The notes below the pieces were generated by a model. That model searched no databases and was not told the DNA's origin. It saw nothing but the letters and a program-made list of their open reading frames with translations. Below, piece after piece: positions 1-8,531 of a stretch of 64,000 nucleotides of DNA. Source of the stretch: ZAX-1 sp046533095 (GTDB taxonomy: Bacteria; Bacillota; Clostridia; Lachnospirales; Lachnospiraceae); NCBI GenBank assembly GCA_046533095.1, contig JAJQRA010000031.1, forward strand, positions 62,001 to 126,000. Direction: 5' to 3'. The position numbers and the translations under genes are program-made. The first letter of the stretch is position 1, and each line of letters starts with the position of its first letter.

Positions 1-407
1 AAATCCGGATTGTTCACCATGAATACATCTGCCGCATTGCCGCTTGCAAACATCGTCTTATATTTCTGTTCCCAGTCGCCCCAAGGATCCGATTGCAGCT
101 CTACCGTATATCCTGGATTTTCTTCCTCAAACTTTGCCTTTACTTCCTGGTATACAGCCTTATATGGATCTGTATCTACCCAATCCGAAAATCCATAAAA
201 GGTAATGCTTCCACCTCCATCTGATTTTGCATCATCTGACTTTGCATCATCTGCTTTCGAATCCGTATCACTACTCGTATCGCCGCTCGTACCGCTGCTA
301 TCGCCACTGCTGCTACCGCCGTTATCGCTACTGCTCCCACATGCGGCAAGAATGGTTGCCGCTGCCAATGTTGCCACTAGACCGAACTGTATTTTTTTCG
401 CTTTCAT
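1..407 (-). CDS. Extracellular sugar-binding lipoprotein of an ABC importer (N-terminal part)
   Basis: The reading frame runs off the left edge, so only about 135 N-terminal residues are visible. It starts at an ATG at 407 preceded by GGAGGG at about 415-420. The N-terminus has a lysine-rich head, a hydrophobic stretch and a lipobox ending LAAC near residue 23, then a Ser/Gly/Asp linker that contains the repeated unit KSDDA. The mature part (ITFYGFSDWV, then VKAKFEEENPGYTVE and a segment ending ADVFMVNNPD) is typical of family 1 extracellular solute-binding proteins for sugars. It should be anchored outside the membrane and deliver an oligosaccharide to permeases encoded beyond the edge. The gene diverges from the two-component pair at 789-4264, which may control it. 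The substrate cannot be told. Confidence 0.85.
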   Translation of the reverse strand, partial: MKAKKIQFGLVATLAAATILAACGSSSDNGGSSSGDSSGTSGDTSSDTDSKADDAKSDDAKSDGGGSITFYGFSDWVDTDPYKAVYQEVKAKFEEENPGYTVELQSDPWGDWEQKYKTMFASGNAADVFMVNNPD

Positions 408-788
408 AAACAAGCCCTCCTTTTTTTCATATCCTTATTATGCAATGTCTTGCGCGAAATGAACAGATTGTAGACTTACGATTTCTTTTATATATTTATC
501 TTTTTTGAGAAATTGAAAAATTAAAAATTGTATTTTCTTATGATTTCTTTTATATTGCTATGCAATGTGTAGAATAAGCTAAATTGTGTATCTATACCCC
601 ACTTAAAAATGATATAATGTTACCACTGCAACTGATATATCTGCACTGGGCAAAGCGCGGATGCGCCGTCAGGTATCGTGGTTATGCAGCCATGCTGCCG
701 CAAGAGGGTACAACAACGCTAAGGAAGAATAGAAGGTGCGCCGTCAGGTATCGTGGTTATGCAGCCATGCTGCCGCAAGGGGGGTACA
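408..788. promoter_or_regulatory. Divergent intergenic region with decayed repeats
   Basis: This region separates the leftward binding-protein gene from the rightward kinase gene. A TATAAT at 613-618 is a candidate -10 for the kinase, but no convincing -35 sits 16-18 bases upstream. AT-rich segments around 478-500 and 539-560 resemble each other, both containing GATTTCTTTTATAT. The string TATGCAATGT occurs near 437 and near 558. This fits an old duplication of about 120 bases. No small gene is supported. Confidence 0.4.
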
Positions 789-809
789 ATGCTAATGAAG
801 AATATTTTG
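660..809 (+). repeat. 75-bp tandem duplication over the kinase start region
   Basis: The stretch from about 663 is repeated from about 738 (period 75), with 41 bases essentially identical at the core. The upstream copy carries decayed versions of the ribosome binding site and first codons (CAACGCTAAGGAAGAAT against CAATGCTAATGAAGAAT). The duplication therefore covered the translation start, and only the downstream copy is now functional. Confidence 0.85.
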
Positions 810-2618
810 CCAAAAAATAGCATGTTGATTCGATTTACTATTTTGCTGATTGTTGCATTGCTTATTCCATTTTCCGTATTCTTATCCATTACTTCTAAAA
901 ATATCAATATCATTGAAACAGAAAATGCCAATCAATATCTTTCCTCTAATTTGCAGGTTGTTTCTTCTACGATAGATGGCATTTTAACCAATGCGGAATA
1001 TTACCATATCTCTTTGGTATTGAATACAGAATTTGTACATGCAATGAAAAAATTAAAATCCTATGATAGGAAAGATCCCTATAGCGATTATTTACAAACT
1101 AAAATTATTAAGTCTCGTCTTTCCGATACTACCATTATGAATCAATATATTGATTCTGCCTATGCCTATAGCTATTTGTCCAATCGTATTTTCACCACTA
1201 AAGTAAGCTGGAACGAGGCTTTTAACCACTATGAAGAAGGCTCTAGCCTTTGGCTATTAACCTATCAGGCCAAGCGTGATTTTACTTCTCCATGGCTTAT
1301 TACCAACAGTATTGAAGATAATTCCTTAATGCTGTCTAGCTATCGGGAAATCAAAGAATTGGACACCCCGCTTTATGGACTTGTTTCACTAAATATAGAT
1401 GCTATGGATATCCGCAGTATTTTACAGGATATTGATAGCGGCCTAGAAAGCTACTGTTTCGTCACGGACAATGCCGGGCGTTACATTGGAGCAGAGGAAC
1501 AGGTTCCCGACTCTGTCTATCACACGATACTTCAAACGATGTATGATGGCCAAAACTCGATCGCACCGAATGCATATGACCACCTGCAACGTATTACGAT
1601 AGACAATCAAGCCTATTTTGCCGCTTCCTTACTGTCCGAATATAGCAATTTTACTTACATTATCGCTTCTCCGGCTAGAAATGTTGAAACAAGCTCCCCA
1701 TTGCTAGGCAATCTGCATGTTATGTTTATCGCGAGCACCCTTCTTATTTTCGTGATATTTGTACTGATCACCTACTGGTATTTTTATACGCCCATTCATG
1801 ACCTATTTTCTCACATGCATAAGGTGCAAAAAGGGGATTTTCAAACAAGGCTCCCAAAAGCAGCCTCGTATGAAATTGGATATATCAATGAAAATTTCAA
1901 TACAATGGCCTCTAATTTGCAGAAGCTAATTAATGAAAACTATATCAACCAGCTAAGCAGTAAGGAAGCGCAGTTAAAATCAATCCAAAATCAGCTGAAT
2001 GCACATTTTCTTTATAACACATTAGATACCATTCATTGGAAAGCGCGTTTAGAGCATGCGCCCGAAACTTGTAAAATGATATTTGCACTTGCCAAATTCT
2101 ACCGGGTCAGCCTCTCTTCCGGTCAAGAATTTATACCCATTCGCGATATCCTTGAAATGATTGAAAATTATCTTCAAATTCAAAAGATACGTATGGAAGA
2201 ACGTTTTGTCTATCAAATTGAATACGAGGAATGTCTGCTTGACTATACCGTTTTAAAATATCTGTTCCAGCCGATTGTGGAAAACGCCCTGTTACATGGA
2301 TCTTTAAATTTGCCACATCAAGAACATATTCTTATTCGTTTCTATCGGCAAGTGGATCAAGATGATACGTATCTGGTTTTTCAAGTAAGAGATGATGGAG
2401 TGGGTATGGCGCAGTTTGCTTTAGAACGCCTCTTAGGTGAACTTGATGGCAATACTGCATCTACGGAAAATTCATTTGCATTAAAGACGCTGCAAACACA
2501 GCTCCTTTCTCAATACGGAAGCAGTAGTGCCTTGCATATTGAATCTAAGGAGCAAAATGGTTGTTTCGTATGGTTTAAGCTTCCATTGCAAGCGTTGAAA
2601 AGCAAATCTGATATTTGA
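789..2618 (+). CDS. YesM-type sensor histidine kinase
   Basis: A membrane sensor kinase that should autophosphorylate and pass phosphate to the response regulator encoded 62 bases downstream. An N-terminal membrane segment lies at about residues 15-35, an extracellular Cache-like region at about 36-300, a second membrane segment at about 308-332, and a HAMP linker at about 333-375. The His_kinase motif AHFLYNTLD has its phospho-acceptor at about H406. An HATPase domain follows, with the N-box in VENALLHGSL near residue 493 and the G-box DDGVGM near 533. I chose ATG 789, which follows AAGGGGGG; ATG 795 is equally possible. Upstream in-frame codons lie in the duplicated segment and are unlikely to be used. 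Kinases of this class usually sense carbohydrates with AraC-type partners and often control neighbouring sugar ABC genes. Confidence 0.92.
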   Translation: MLMKNILPKNSMLIRFTILLIVALLIPFSVFLSITSKNINIIETENANQYLSSNLQVVSSTIDGILTNAEYYHISLVLNTEFVHAMKKLKSYDRKDPYSDYLQTKIIKSRLSDTTIMNQYIDSAYAYSYLSNRIFTTKVSWNEAFNHYEEGSSLWLLTYQAKRDFTSPWLITNSIEDNSLMLSSYREIKELDTPLYGLVSLNIDAMDIRSILQDIDSGLESYCFVTDNAGRYIGAEEQVPDSVYHTILQTMYDGQNSIAPNAYDHLQRITIDNQAYFAASLLSEYSNFTYIIASPARNVETSSPLLGNLHVMFIASTLLIFVIFVLITYWYFYTPIHDLFSHMHKVQKGDFQTRLPKAASYEIGYINENFNTMASNLQKLINENYINQLSSKEAQLKSIQNQLNAHFLYNTLDTIHWKARLEHAPETCKMIFALAKFYRVSLSSGQEFIPIRDILEMIENYLQIQKIRMEERFVYQIEYEECLLDYTVLKYLFQPIVENALLHGSLNLPHQEHILIRFYRQVDQDDTYLVFQVRDDGVGMAQFALERLLGELDGNTASTENSFALKTLQTQLLSQYGSSSALHIESKEQNGCFVWFKLPLQALKSKSDI

Positions 2619-2684
2619 TGGCGCCACAGTCGAAAGGAACATCCAATGTTTGATGGCGCAATCATCGAAAGGGGCATCCCATGT
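2608..2684 (+). repeat. Tandem duplication at the kinase/regulator junction
   Basis: Two diverged copies of a unit of about 37 bases follow each other (TTTGATGGCGC, then about 10 bases, then TCGAAAGG and CATCC, ending in ATG). The first copy holds the kinase stop codon. The second provides the ribosome binding site and ATG of the regulator. Confidence 0.75.
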
Positions 2685-4264
2685 GGAAGATACTTATTGT
2701 TGATGACGAAGCAGTTATCCGGGAAAGTTTAAAACGTTTTATCAATTGGGAATCTATCGGTGCAACGGTCTGCGGTTTAGCGGAAAATGGTTCAAAGGCA
2801 CTTGACCTTATTTTAAGCGATCCTCCCGATATCATTTTATCGGACATCAATATGCCCATGCTAAATGGGGTAGAATTACTTTCATTTTTAAGAACACATC
2901 ATATTTTAGCGGAAGTAATCTTTGTTAGTGCCTATACAGATTTTGCATATACAAAAGCCGCAATACAATATGGCGCTTTTGATTATATTGTAAAACCCAT
3001 AGAGGAAGATTTACTGCTGCATACGGTAGCAAAATGCATCGAAAAAATCAATGCAGATGCAGAGAAAGAAAATTCTTTGCATTGTATGACAAAAGAGAGC
3101 CTTGAAAATATGCACTCTTTGCTGGCCCATTGTTTTTTTGACTATCACTATGTACTATCAGATGCTGATTTTAAATTTCTCTGTAACCGCCATATTTTCT
3201 CCGGAAATTTTCAGGCCATGGCGGCGATTGGTATTTCTTATGGTTCTAAAGGCAGAAACGCCGGCTCTGACGTCGGCATCCTTACTTCTGACATCATGGA
3301 GGCATTGCAACAGCAAATCGGAAAAGATGAATTGCTGCTTCATATCACGAGTGATATCCACGTGCTGATTTATTTAAGCAATAAAGAAGCGCGTAGCGAG
3401 ACGCAGCATCTACTTTCCAAACTTTTAGATTCTTTATGTACGCTTTGCAGCAGCCATATAGAAAACGCCAATTTTTTTGTCAGTACTGTAAAACCCTATC
3501 AAAATAACTTCCTCCCGCTTTCGGCAGAGCTTGCCACAACACAGGCTCTTTCCGAAATTAAAAATGTGCCCGGGATTTACTATTTTGAAAAAATCAAAAC
3601 CAGCAGCCTTCATTGTACCTTCCCGTATGTAACAGAGGGACAGCCTGCCTTATTAAAAAATTATTCTCCGGACACTGTAACGGAGCTTATTCAGCAGATG
3701 TTCCTTTCTTTTGTACGGGACGATATCATCTATGATCTAGATATTGTAAAGTTAAAATGTATTGAATTTATTGATTCTATCATTGGAGAATTGAGGAAAT
3801 ATCAACTTTATACCTATCTGGAAACAGATTCTTTGACTTCAAAGAAGAGTATTCATTCACAAGGCACCTTAGATAAAATTTATGAAATAACTAAGAATAT
3901 TTTTTTCAATTTATTTTCTTGCTTTGAAAAGTTAAAGGAAACCGGCTCTTCGCAATTAATACGGGCTACCTTAGCATATATCCATGCGAACTATGGCACA
4001 GAGATCCTTCTGGCAGATATTGCGAAAAAGCTTTATGTTTCCCCCACTTATTTAAGCAAAATATTTCATGATGAATGCCATCAAACTTTTTCACAATATG
4101 TTCTTGCATACCGCATCGAGAGAGCGAAAGAATACTTAAAAACCCCTCAATATAAAGTATACCAGATTGCAGAACTATGCGGCTTTTCCGATGTGGCACA
4201 TTTTAGCAAAACATTTAAGCGGATTACAAATTCTTCGCCCCATAAATATCGAAATCAACTATAA
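2681..4264 (+). CDS. AraC-family two-component response regulator
   Basis: The partner of the upstream kinase. Residues 1-120 form a receiver domain with the acidic pair in VDDE near the N-terminus, the phosphorylation site D55 in ILSDINMP, and the conserved lysine in YIVKPI near residue 105. A middle region of about 300 residues is not recognised. The last 100 residues are an AraC/XylS DNA-binding domain with two helix-turn-helix units (LADIAKKLYVSPTYLSKIF, then the IAELCGFSDVAHFSKTFKR pattern). It should activate carbohydrate genes, possibly the divergent binding-protein gene. The start is ATG 2681 after AAGGGG. The last codons and stop lie in a threefold 51-bp repeat: the TAA that ends the protein occurs only in the first copy, and the equivalent codon in copies two and three is TAC. 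Confidence 0.93.
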   Translation: MWKILIVDDEAVIRESLKRFINWESIGATVCGLAENGSKALDLILSDPPDIILSDINMPMLNGVELLSFLRTHHILAEVIFVSAYTDFAYTKAAIQYGAFDYIVKPIEEDLLLHTVAKCIEKINADAEKENSLHCMTKESLENMHSLLAHCFFDYHYVLSDADFKFLCNRHIFSGNFQAMAAIGISYGSKGRNAGSDVGILTSDIMEALQQQIGKDELLLHITSDIHVLIYLSNKEARSETQHLLSKLLDSLCTLCSSHIENANFFVSTVKPYQNNFLPLSAELATTQALSEIKNVPGIYYFEKIKTSSLHCTFPYVTEGQPALLKNYSPDTVTELIQQMFLSFVRDDIIYDLDIVKLKCIEFIDSIIGELRKYQLYTYLETDSLTSKKSIHSQGTLDKIYEITKNIFFNLFSCFEKLKETGSSQLIRATLAYIHANYGTEILLADIAKKLYVSPTYLSKIFHDECHQTFSQYVLAYRIERAKEYLKTPQYKVYQIAELCGFSDVAHFSKTFKRITNSSPHKYRNQL

Positions 4265-4385
4265 GCCCCCGGACTGCATGAGCCTTCGCCCCATAAATAT
4301 CGAAATCAACTATACGCCCCCGGACTGCATGAGCCTTCGCCCCATAAATATCGAAATCAATTATACGCCCTCGGACTGCATGATC
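4233..4385 (+). repeat. Three tandem 51-bp copies of the regulator 3' end
   Basis: Copies lie at 4233-4283, 4284-4334 and 4335-4385, with one to a few differences each. The unit encodes the regulator C-terminus (SPHKYRNQL) and the following bases. The period is 17 codons, so the frame is kept. Only copy 1 has the stop codon. The rest of the gap to 4420 shows nothing else. Confidence 0.95.
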
Positions 4386-4420
4386 CTCACGTTCCTAATG
4401 TCAGCAGCGCAGGCATTTCT

Positions 4421-5374
4421 TCATGGCTTTTCGCCAATTGTCGTAACGAGTGCCTCACAGCTACCGCTTATCTCATATGTTCCACTTCCCGCCGGCAAAA
4501 AGAAGCTGTCCCCCTTTTTTAGAGAAAGCGTCTCGCCACCACAGCTTATGGTTCCGTTTCCTTGCATAATTAAAATGCTGGCAAAGGAATGATTTCCAAT
4601 GTAGCCGCTTAATCGCTGTACCATTGTTCCATCCAGATTCCATTTATCGACTGTAAAATAATCGCAGCTGGCAATATGGGGGTTTGCGGATTTACTTTTT
4701 ATCACCGGTGCCCTATTTGTCACTTCCAGTGCTTTTTCTATATGCAGATCCCGCTTTTTCCCATCTTTTCCAACACGTCCATAATCGTATACACGATATG
4801 TAACATTGGAATTTTGCTGTATTTCAGCAATCACAATATCTTTTCCAATCGCATGAATCGTTCCTGCTTCAATAAAAAGGACATCGCCCCTTTGAACCAA
4901 AACTGCATTTAAAACCTCCGGCAACGTGCCATCTACAATGCGTTTTGCAAATTCTTCTTTACTAATTTCTTGGTTAAATCCGTAGTACAAAAATGCACCT
5001 TCTTCGCAGTCCATAATATACCACATCTCAGTTTTTCCATATTGCCCCTCATTTTTCAATGCATACTCATTATCAGGGTGCACCTGAATCGATAGCTTAT
5101 CCTTTGCATCGATAAACTTGATTAGAATTGGAAAATCCTTAAACCGCCTGCAGTTCGTTCCTAACACCTGCTGCCCCTCTGCCTTTATATATTGCTCCAA
5201 CGTCTTTCCGGCATATGCCCCATTCGTAATAACACATGGTCCATCCGGGTGGCAAGACAGTTCCCAACTCTCCGCTAGGACTTCTCCTTCATACTGTTTA
5301 TTATATTCATCTACCAGCCGATGCCCTCCCCACAGATACTCTTTGTAGCTCGGCGCCAATTTTAACAATGCCAT
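4421..5374 (-). CDS. manA: Mannose-6-phosphate isomerase, class I
   Basis: Interconverts mannose-6-P and fructose-6-P in the cytoplasm; here it is the exit from the mannan pathway into glycolysis. At about 317 residues it matches the short bacterial type I enzymes with a cupin fold. Expected zinc ligands are visible in IQVHPD, in the glutamate of KTEMWY, and in the histidine of GTIHAIG. The C-terminal beta-rich part (LPAGSGTYEI) is normal for the family. I chose the ATG at 5374 because GAGGAGG lies five bases upstream and the protein then begins MALLKLAPSYKEYLWGG, as homologues do; an in-frame extension to 5467 is not conserved. It is the last gene of the mannan block, after the phosphomutase and an intervening hairpin. 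Confidence 0.95.
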   Translation of the reverse strand: MALLKLAPSYKEYLWGGHRLVDEYNKQYEGEVLAESWELSCHPDGPCVITNGAYAGKTLEQYIKAEGQQVLGTNCRRFKDFPILIKFIDAKDKLSIQVHPDNEYALKNEGQYGKTEMWYIMDCEEGAFLYYGFNQEISKEEFAKRIVDGTLPEVLNAVLVQRGDVLFIEAGTIHAIGKDIVIAEIQQNSNVTYRVYDYGRVGKDGKKRDLHIEKALEVTNRAPVIKSKSANPHIASCDYFTVDKWNLDGTMVQRLSGYIGNHSFASILIMQGNGTISCGGETLSLKKGDSFFLPAGSGTYEISGSCEALVTTIGEKP

Positions 5375-5477
5375 ACGATCCTCCTCGCATACTCGTTGTG
5401 GTTCTTTCCTTTTCATAGCATCATCGCCACATGAAACATTCATCGTTTCATACGATGCAAAGAACACACTTTTTATC

Positions 5478-5520
5478 AGAATGACAATGGTAGAACAATA
5501 CGCTCTACCATTATCATTCT
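5478..5520 (-). terminator. 19-bp stem hairpin between phosphomutase and manA
   Basis: The arms 5478-5496 and 5502-5520 pair over 19 bases around a five-base loop, with G-U or mismatch positions. No clear U-run follows on either strand, so it may be an RNA-stability or processing hairpin rather than a strong terminator. Confidence 0.55.
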
Positions 5521-5551
5521 ACCAAGAAAATGGCAAAAAGTCATCCGGTTC

Positions 5552-7339
5552 TTACAAATTTATACTCGGTAAGAACTGGAATTGTTCTACTGCCTTTGTC
5601 AACTGTAACAGTTTTTCATCCGCCTGTGCACCGCTTTCTCCTTTTACCCCAATGTAGTATTTAATCTTAGGTTCTGTCCCGGATGGCCTTACACAGCACC
5701 ATGCATCATCTTCAAGTTCAAAATAAAGTACATTTGACTTTGGAAGATTCGTCTGCTCTTCCCCCAGTTGATAGTCTGTAAAGGAAAGGACTTTATTATT
5801 GCCGATTTTGGCAGGCGGGTTCTTACGTATTGCCTGCATTATATTTAAAATCTGCTTTGCGCCATCCTGCCCTTTTAGCGTTACCGTACACAAATCTTCT
5901 CTATAATAGCCGTAGGCAGCATATAATTTTTCCATCTGCTCGCAAAGCGAAATGCCTTGCTGCTTGTAGTATGCAGCCGCTTCACAAAGTACCATCACTG
6001 CTACCACTGCATCTTTATCCCGCGCATAGGTTCCTTGCAGGCATCCATAACTTTCTTCATATCCAAACAAAAATTCATAGTCATAATTGTCCTTCTTATT
6101 TATACTCTTATTATTTATACTCTTATTCTCGTTGCTTTTATTCTCGTTATTCTTCTTGTACTCTTCAAAAAACTTTATCTGCTCTCCAATATACTTAAAG
6201 CCTGTTAACGTTTCTATCAAAGCCACTTGATAATATTGTGTGATTTTTTTTGCCATCTTTCCGGAAACAATCGTTGTAGCCACCGCACCATTATCCGGCA
6301 ATTGCCCCAACTCCTTTTTCTGGGATAAAATATATTCCAAAATAAGCATACCGGACATGTTCCCCGTAAAGCTTTCATAAATGCCAGTCTTTGGATCCTT
6401 GGCATAAATCCCCAAGCGATCTGCATCCGGATCGGTTGCAAGCACAATCTCTGCATCCACTTTTTTTGCCAACGCAAGCGCCAGTACAAATGTGCTTTTA
6501 TCCTCGGGGTTTGGATAGCTTACCGTCGGAAAGTTCCCGTCAGGCTTCTCCTGTTCTTCTACCACGTAAACTTGTGCAAAACCCAGTTCTTTTAAAATTC
6601 TCCTCACCGGCATATTTCCGCTTCCATGAAGTGGCGTGTAGACAATCTTTAGCTTATCTGCCTGGCTCTTGATTGCATCAGGCCGAAGTACCAACTTCTT
6701 TAGTTCCTCCATATAGCGATCATCTATCTTTGCTCCTATTTCTTGATATAGTCCGTCCCTTTTTGCTTCGTCCTGCCCTATCGTTTTCACACCGTCATAG
6801 CTCGTAATCGCATTTACCTCATGAATAATCTGTGCATCGCGGGGACTTGTAATTTGCGCACCGTCTGCCCAGTAGACTTTATATCCATTGTATACACTTG
6901 GATTATGGCTTGCAGTTATCACAACGCCTGCCGCACACCCTAATTCCCTTACTGCAAAAGATAACATTGGCGTGGGTCGAAGAAATGGAAAAATATATGC
7001 TTTTATCCCATTTGCCGCCATGCACAAAGCTGTTTCCTGCGCAAATTCAGGGGACATGTTTCTAGAATCATAGGCAATTGCAATTCCTTTTTCCTCTCCT
7101 CCCTCTTTTATGATATAATTCGCCAAACCCTGTGTCGCCTTACGTACCGTATAGATATTCATCCGATTTGTTCCAGCCCCGATCACGCCTCGCATTCCAC
7201 CTGTCCCAAATTCCAAATCTTTATAAAACCTGTCTTCTATTTCCTGTGCATCTTCTGCAATGCTTCTTAGCTCTTCCTTTGTTGCCGCATCAAAGCAGTC
7301 ATCGCTACACCATACTTCATATTTTTGCCTTGCATTCAT
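5552..7339 (-). CDS. Phosphomannomutase/phosphoglucomutase, alpha-D-phosphohexomutase family
   Basis: Converts the mannose-1-P released by the GH130 phosphorylases to mannose-6-P, and probably also glucose-1-P to glucose-6-P. The family motifs are in order: the catalytic serine in TASHNPSVYNGYK (about S144), the metal loop DPDADR, the sugar-binding loop GYEESYG, and the phosphate-binding loop RPSGTEPKIK. Its length of about 595 residues fits the long Firmicute form. Residues of about 394-415, just before the sugar-binding loop, are a repetitive Asn/Lys/Ser insertion (NENKSNENKSINNKSINKK) that looks like a lineage-specific repeat expansion. I chose ATG 7339 because GGAGG lies just upstream; the longer frame to 7453 reads through the duplicated end of the esterase gene. 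Metabolite specificity is inferred from context. Confidence 0.93.
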   Translation of the reverse strand: MNARQKYEVWCSDDCFDAATKEELRSIAEDAQEIEDRFYKDLEFGTGGMRGVIGAGTNRMNIYTVRKATQGLANYIIKEGGEEKGIAIAYDSRNMSPEFAQETALCMAANGIKAYIFPFLRPTPMLSFAVRELGCAAGVVITASHNPSVYNGYKVYWADGAQITSPRDAQIIHEVNAITSYDGVKTIGQDEAKRDGLYQEIGAKIDDRYMEELKKLVLRPDAIKSQADKLKIVYTPLHGSGNMPVRRILKELGFAQVYVVEEQEKPDGNFPTVSYPNPEDKSTFVLALALAKKVDAEIVLATDPDADRLGIYAKDPKTGIYESFTGNMSGMLILEYILSQKKELGQLPDNGAVATTIVSGKMAKKITQYYQVALIETLTGFKYIGEQIKFFEEYKKNNENKSNENKSINNKSINKKDNYDYEFLFGYEESYGCLQGTYARDKDAVVAVMVLCEAAAYYKQQGISLCEQMEKLYAAYGYYREDLCTVTLKGQDGAKQILNIMQAIRKNPPAKIGNNKVLSFTDYQLGEEQTNLPKSNVLYFELEDDAWCCVRPSGTEPKIKYYIGVKGESGAQADEKLLQLTKAVEQFQFLPSINL

Positions 7340-7347
7340 TTCTAACA

Positions 7348-7461
7348 CCTCCACTTCGTAGTGTTTTGTTATGCCACAATCAACGCCTACTGCTTTCTTA
7401 GATACTTGTCCTTCTTTTAAGCCTCCACTTCGTAGTATTTTGTTATGCCACAATCAACGCC
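7348..7461 (-). repeat. 74-bp duplication of the CE17 esterase 3' end
   Basis: The string CCTCCACTTCGTAGT and the following 25 bases occur from 7348 and again from 7422 (period 74). The copy at 7422 contains the last codons and stop of the esterase gene. The second copy now supplies the GGAGG of the phosphomutase. Confidence 0.9.
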
Positions 7462-8522
7462 GTTAAATAAAATGGCACTTTATCTTCCATTGTCGCCTGT
7501 ATAATTTCAATCTCCACTGTATGGGTTTTTGATACTCCTTGATGCAAAATATCTCCTAAATACAGGCAATCGCCCCACGTTTCTTCAAAATTGCCATCCA
7601 GTATGAAGGTATCTGTTCCATCTAGTTTCAACCTTGCAACAGGGGAAGGCTGTTGTATCGTTTTTCGATATTGCACTGCAATACAAGCGCACTCCAGCTC
7701 AAAGCAAATCCGATCCCCTTGCTTTTTCCCAATCCAGCCATTTTTAAAAATATCTAAGTGCCCTTGTTTTTCTTGTGCATCTACAAAAAATCCAGAAAGC
7801 TTCGGAAAACAATTTGTAATATTAAGGAGTTGTGCCTTTTCATAAGCATTTGCCGTAATCGGTCTACCACAACTGCTATCCTTATGCTCCAATCCATCTT
7901 TTTCAAATTCTGCTTTTACTTTTTCTAACAACTTTATAATTTCATCTGCTACGAGCTGATGCCCCCTATCATTTGGGTGCAGTCCATCCGGCGTCAATTC
8001 CTCTCTTGTATATCTTCCTTTTTTCATTTCCGCATACACGGTATCACGCATACTAACACACGGAATCTGGTAGTGTGCGGCAACCTCGTTATGATAATCC
8101 TGTGCGTTTAACCCTGTATCATAAAACACATTATTCAAGATAAGCACCGCTTTACAAGGCTGGCTGTAAAGTACTTTCCTGATCAGCCCCTCAAATGTTT
8201 CCTTGTAAAATTCATTTGCTTCATCGTTGACGCTAAAATCCACCACTACAAAATCGGGCTGATAGATCAGCAAGTCATCTTTCACCCTTGCAACGCCAAA
8301 ATGGGAAGATGTGCCCCCTATGCCGCCATTCACATAATGGCATTTGGCATTCGGATATGTTGATTCCCACCATTGAAACACACGATAAGCATAACACCGC
8401 TTCTCGTTGGAAGCCAGACTTCCTTGTGTGATCGAGCCTCCGAAAAAACCAATTGTTATTTCTTCGCCATTTTTTGCTTTGTTCATGCACTGCTTTATCC
8501 GATTCATCTTTGTATTGCCCAT
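7443..8522 (-). CDS. SGNH carbohydrate acetyl esterase, CE17-like
   Basis: Probably removes acetyl groups from imported manno-oligosaccharides. The N-terminal half is an SGNH hydrolase: the nucleophile serine lies in FGGSITQG (block I), followed by the glycines in NGGIGGTSS, the asparagine in DFSVND, and the Asp/His pair in DGLHPNDRGH near residue 190. The C-terminal part, about residues 220-359, is beta-rich (ISIRFELECACIAVQYR-like pattern ending in ALIVA) and could be a carbohydrate-binding module, as in the CE17 enzyme of Roseburia mannan loci. The start is ATG 8522 with GAGGATA upstream, ten bases after the CE2 stop, so the two esterases are translationally close. No signal peptide is seen, so it is cytoplasmic. 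The CE17 assignment rests on remembered locus similarity. Confidence 0.8.
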   Translation of the reverse strand: MGNTKMNRIKQCMNKAKNGEEITIGFFGGSITQGSLASNEKRCYAYRVFQWWESTYPNAKCHYVNGGIGGTSSHFGVARVKDDLLIYQPDFVVVDFSVNDEANEFYKETFEGLIRKVLYSQPCKAVLILNNVFYDTGLNAQDYHNEVAAHYQIPCVSMRDTVYAEMKKGRYTREELTPDGLHPNDRGHQLVADEIIKLLEKVKAEFEKDGLEHKDSSCGRPITANAYEKAQLLNITNCFPKLSGFFVDAQEKQGHLDIFKNGWIGKKQGDRICFELECACIAVQYRKTIQQPSPVARLKLDGTDTFILDGNFEETWGDCLYLGDILHQGVSKTHTVEIEIIQATMEDKVPFYLTALIVA

Positions 8523-8531
8523 CTTTTATCC

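Noticed and set aside
4167..4592. Open frame of 141 residues over the 51-bp repeats
   Set aside because: It is the shadow of the regulator end and its copies in another frame; it lacks a start site and overlaps manA on the other strand.
5478..5520. Strong terminator before manA
   Set aside because: The stem is long but no U-run follows on either side, so it is listed with low confidence as a hairpin rather than a firm terminator.
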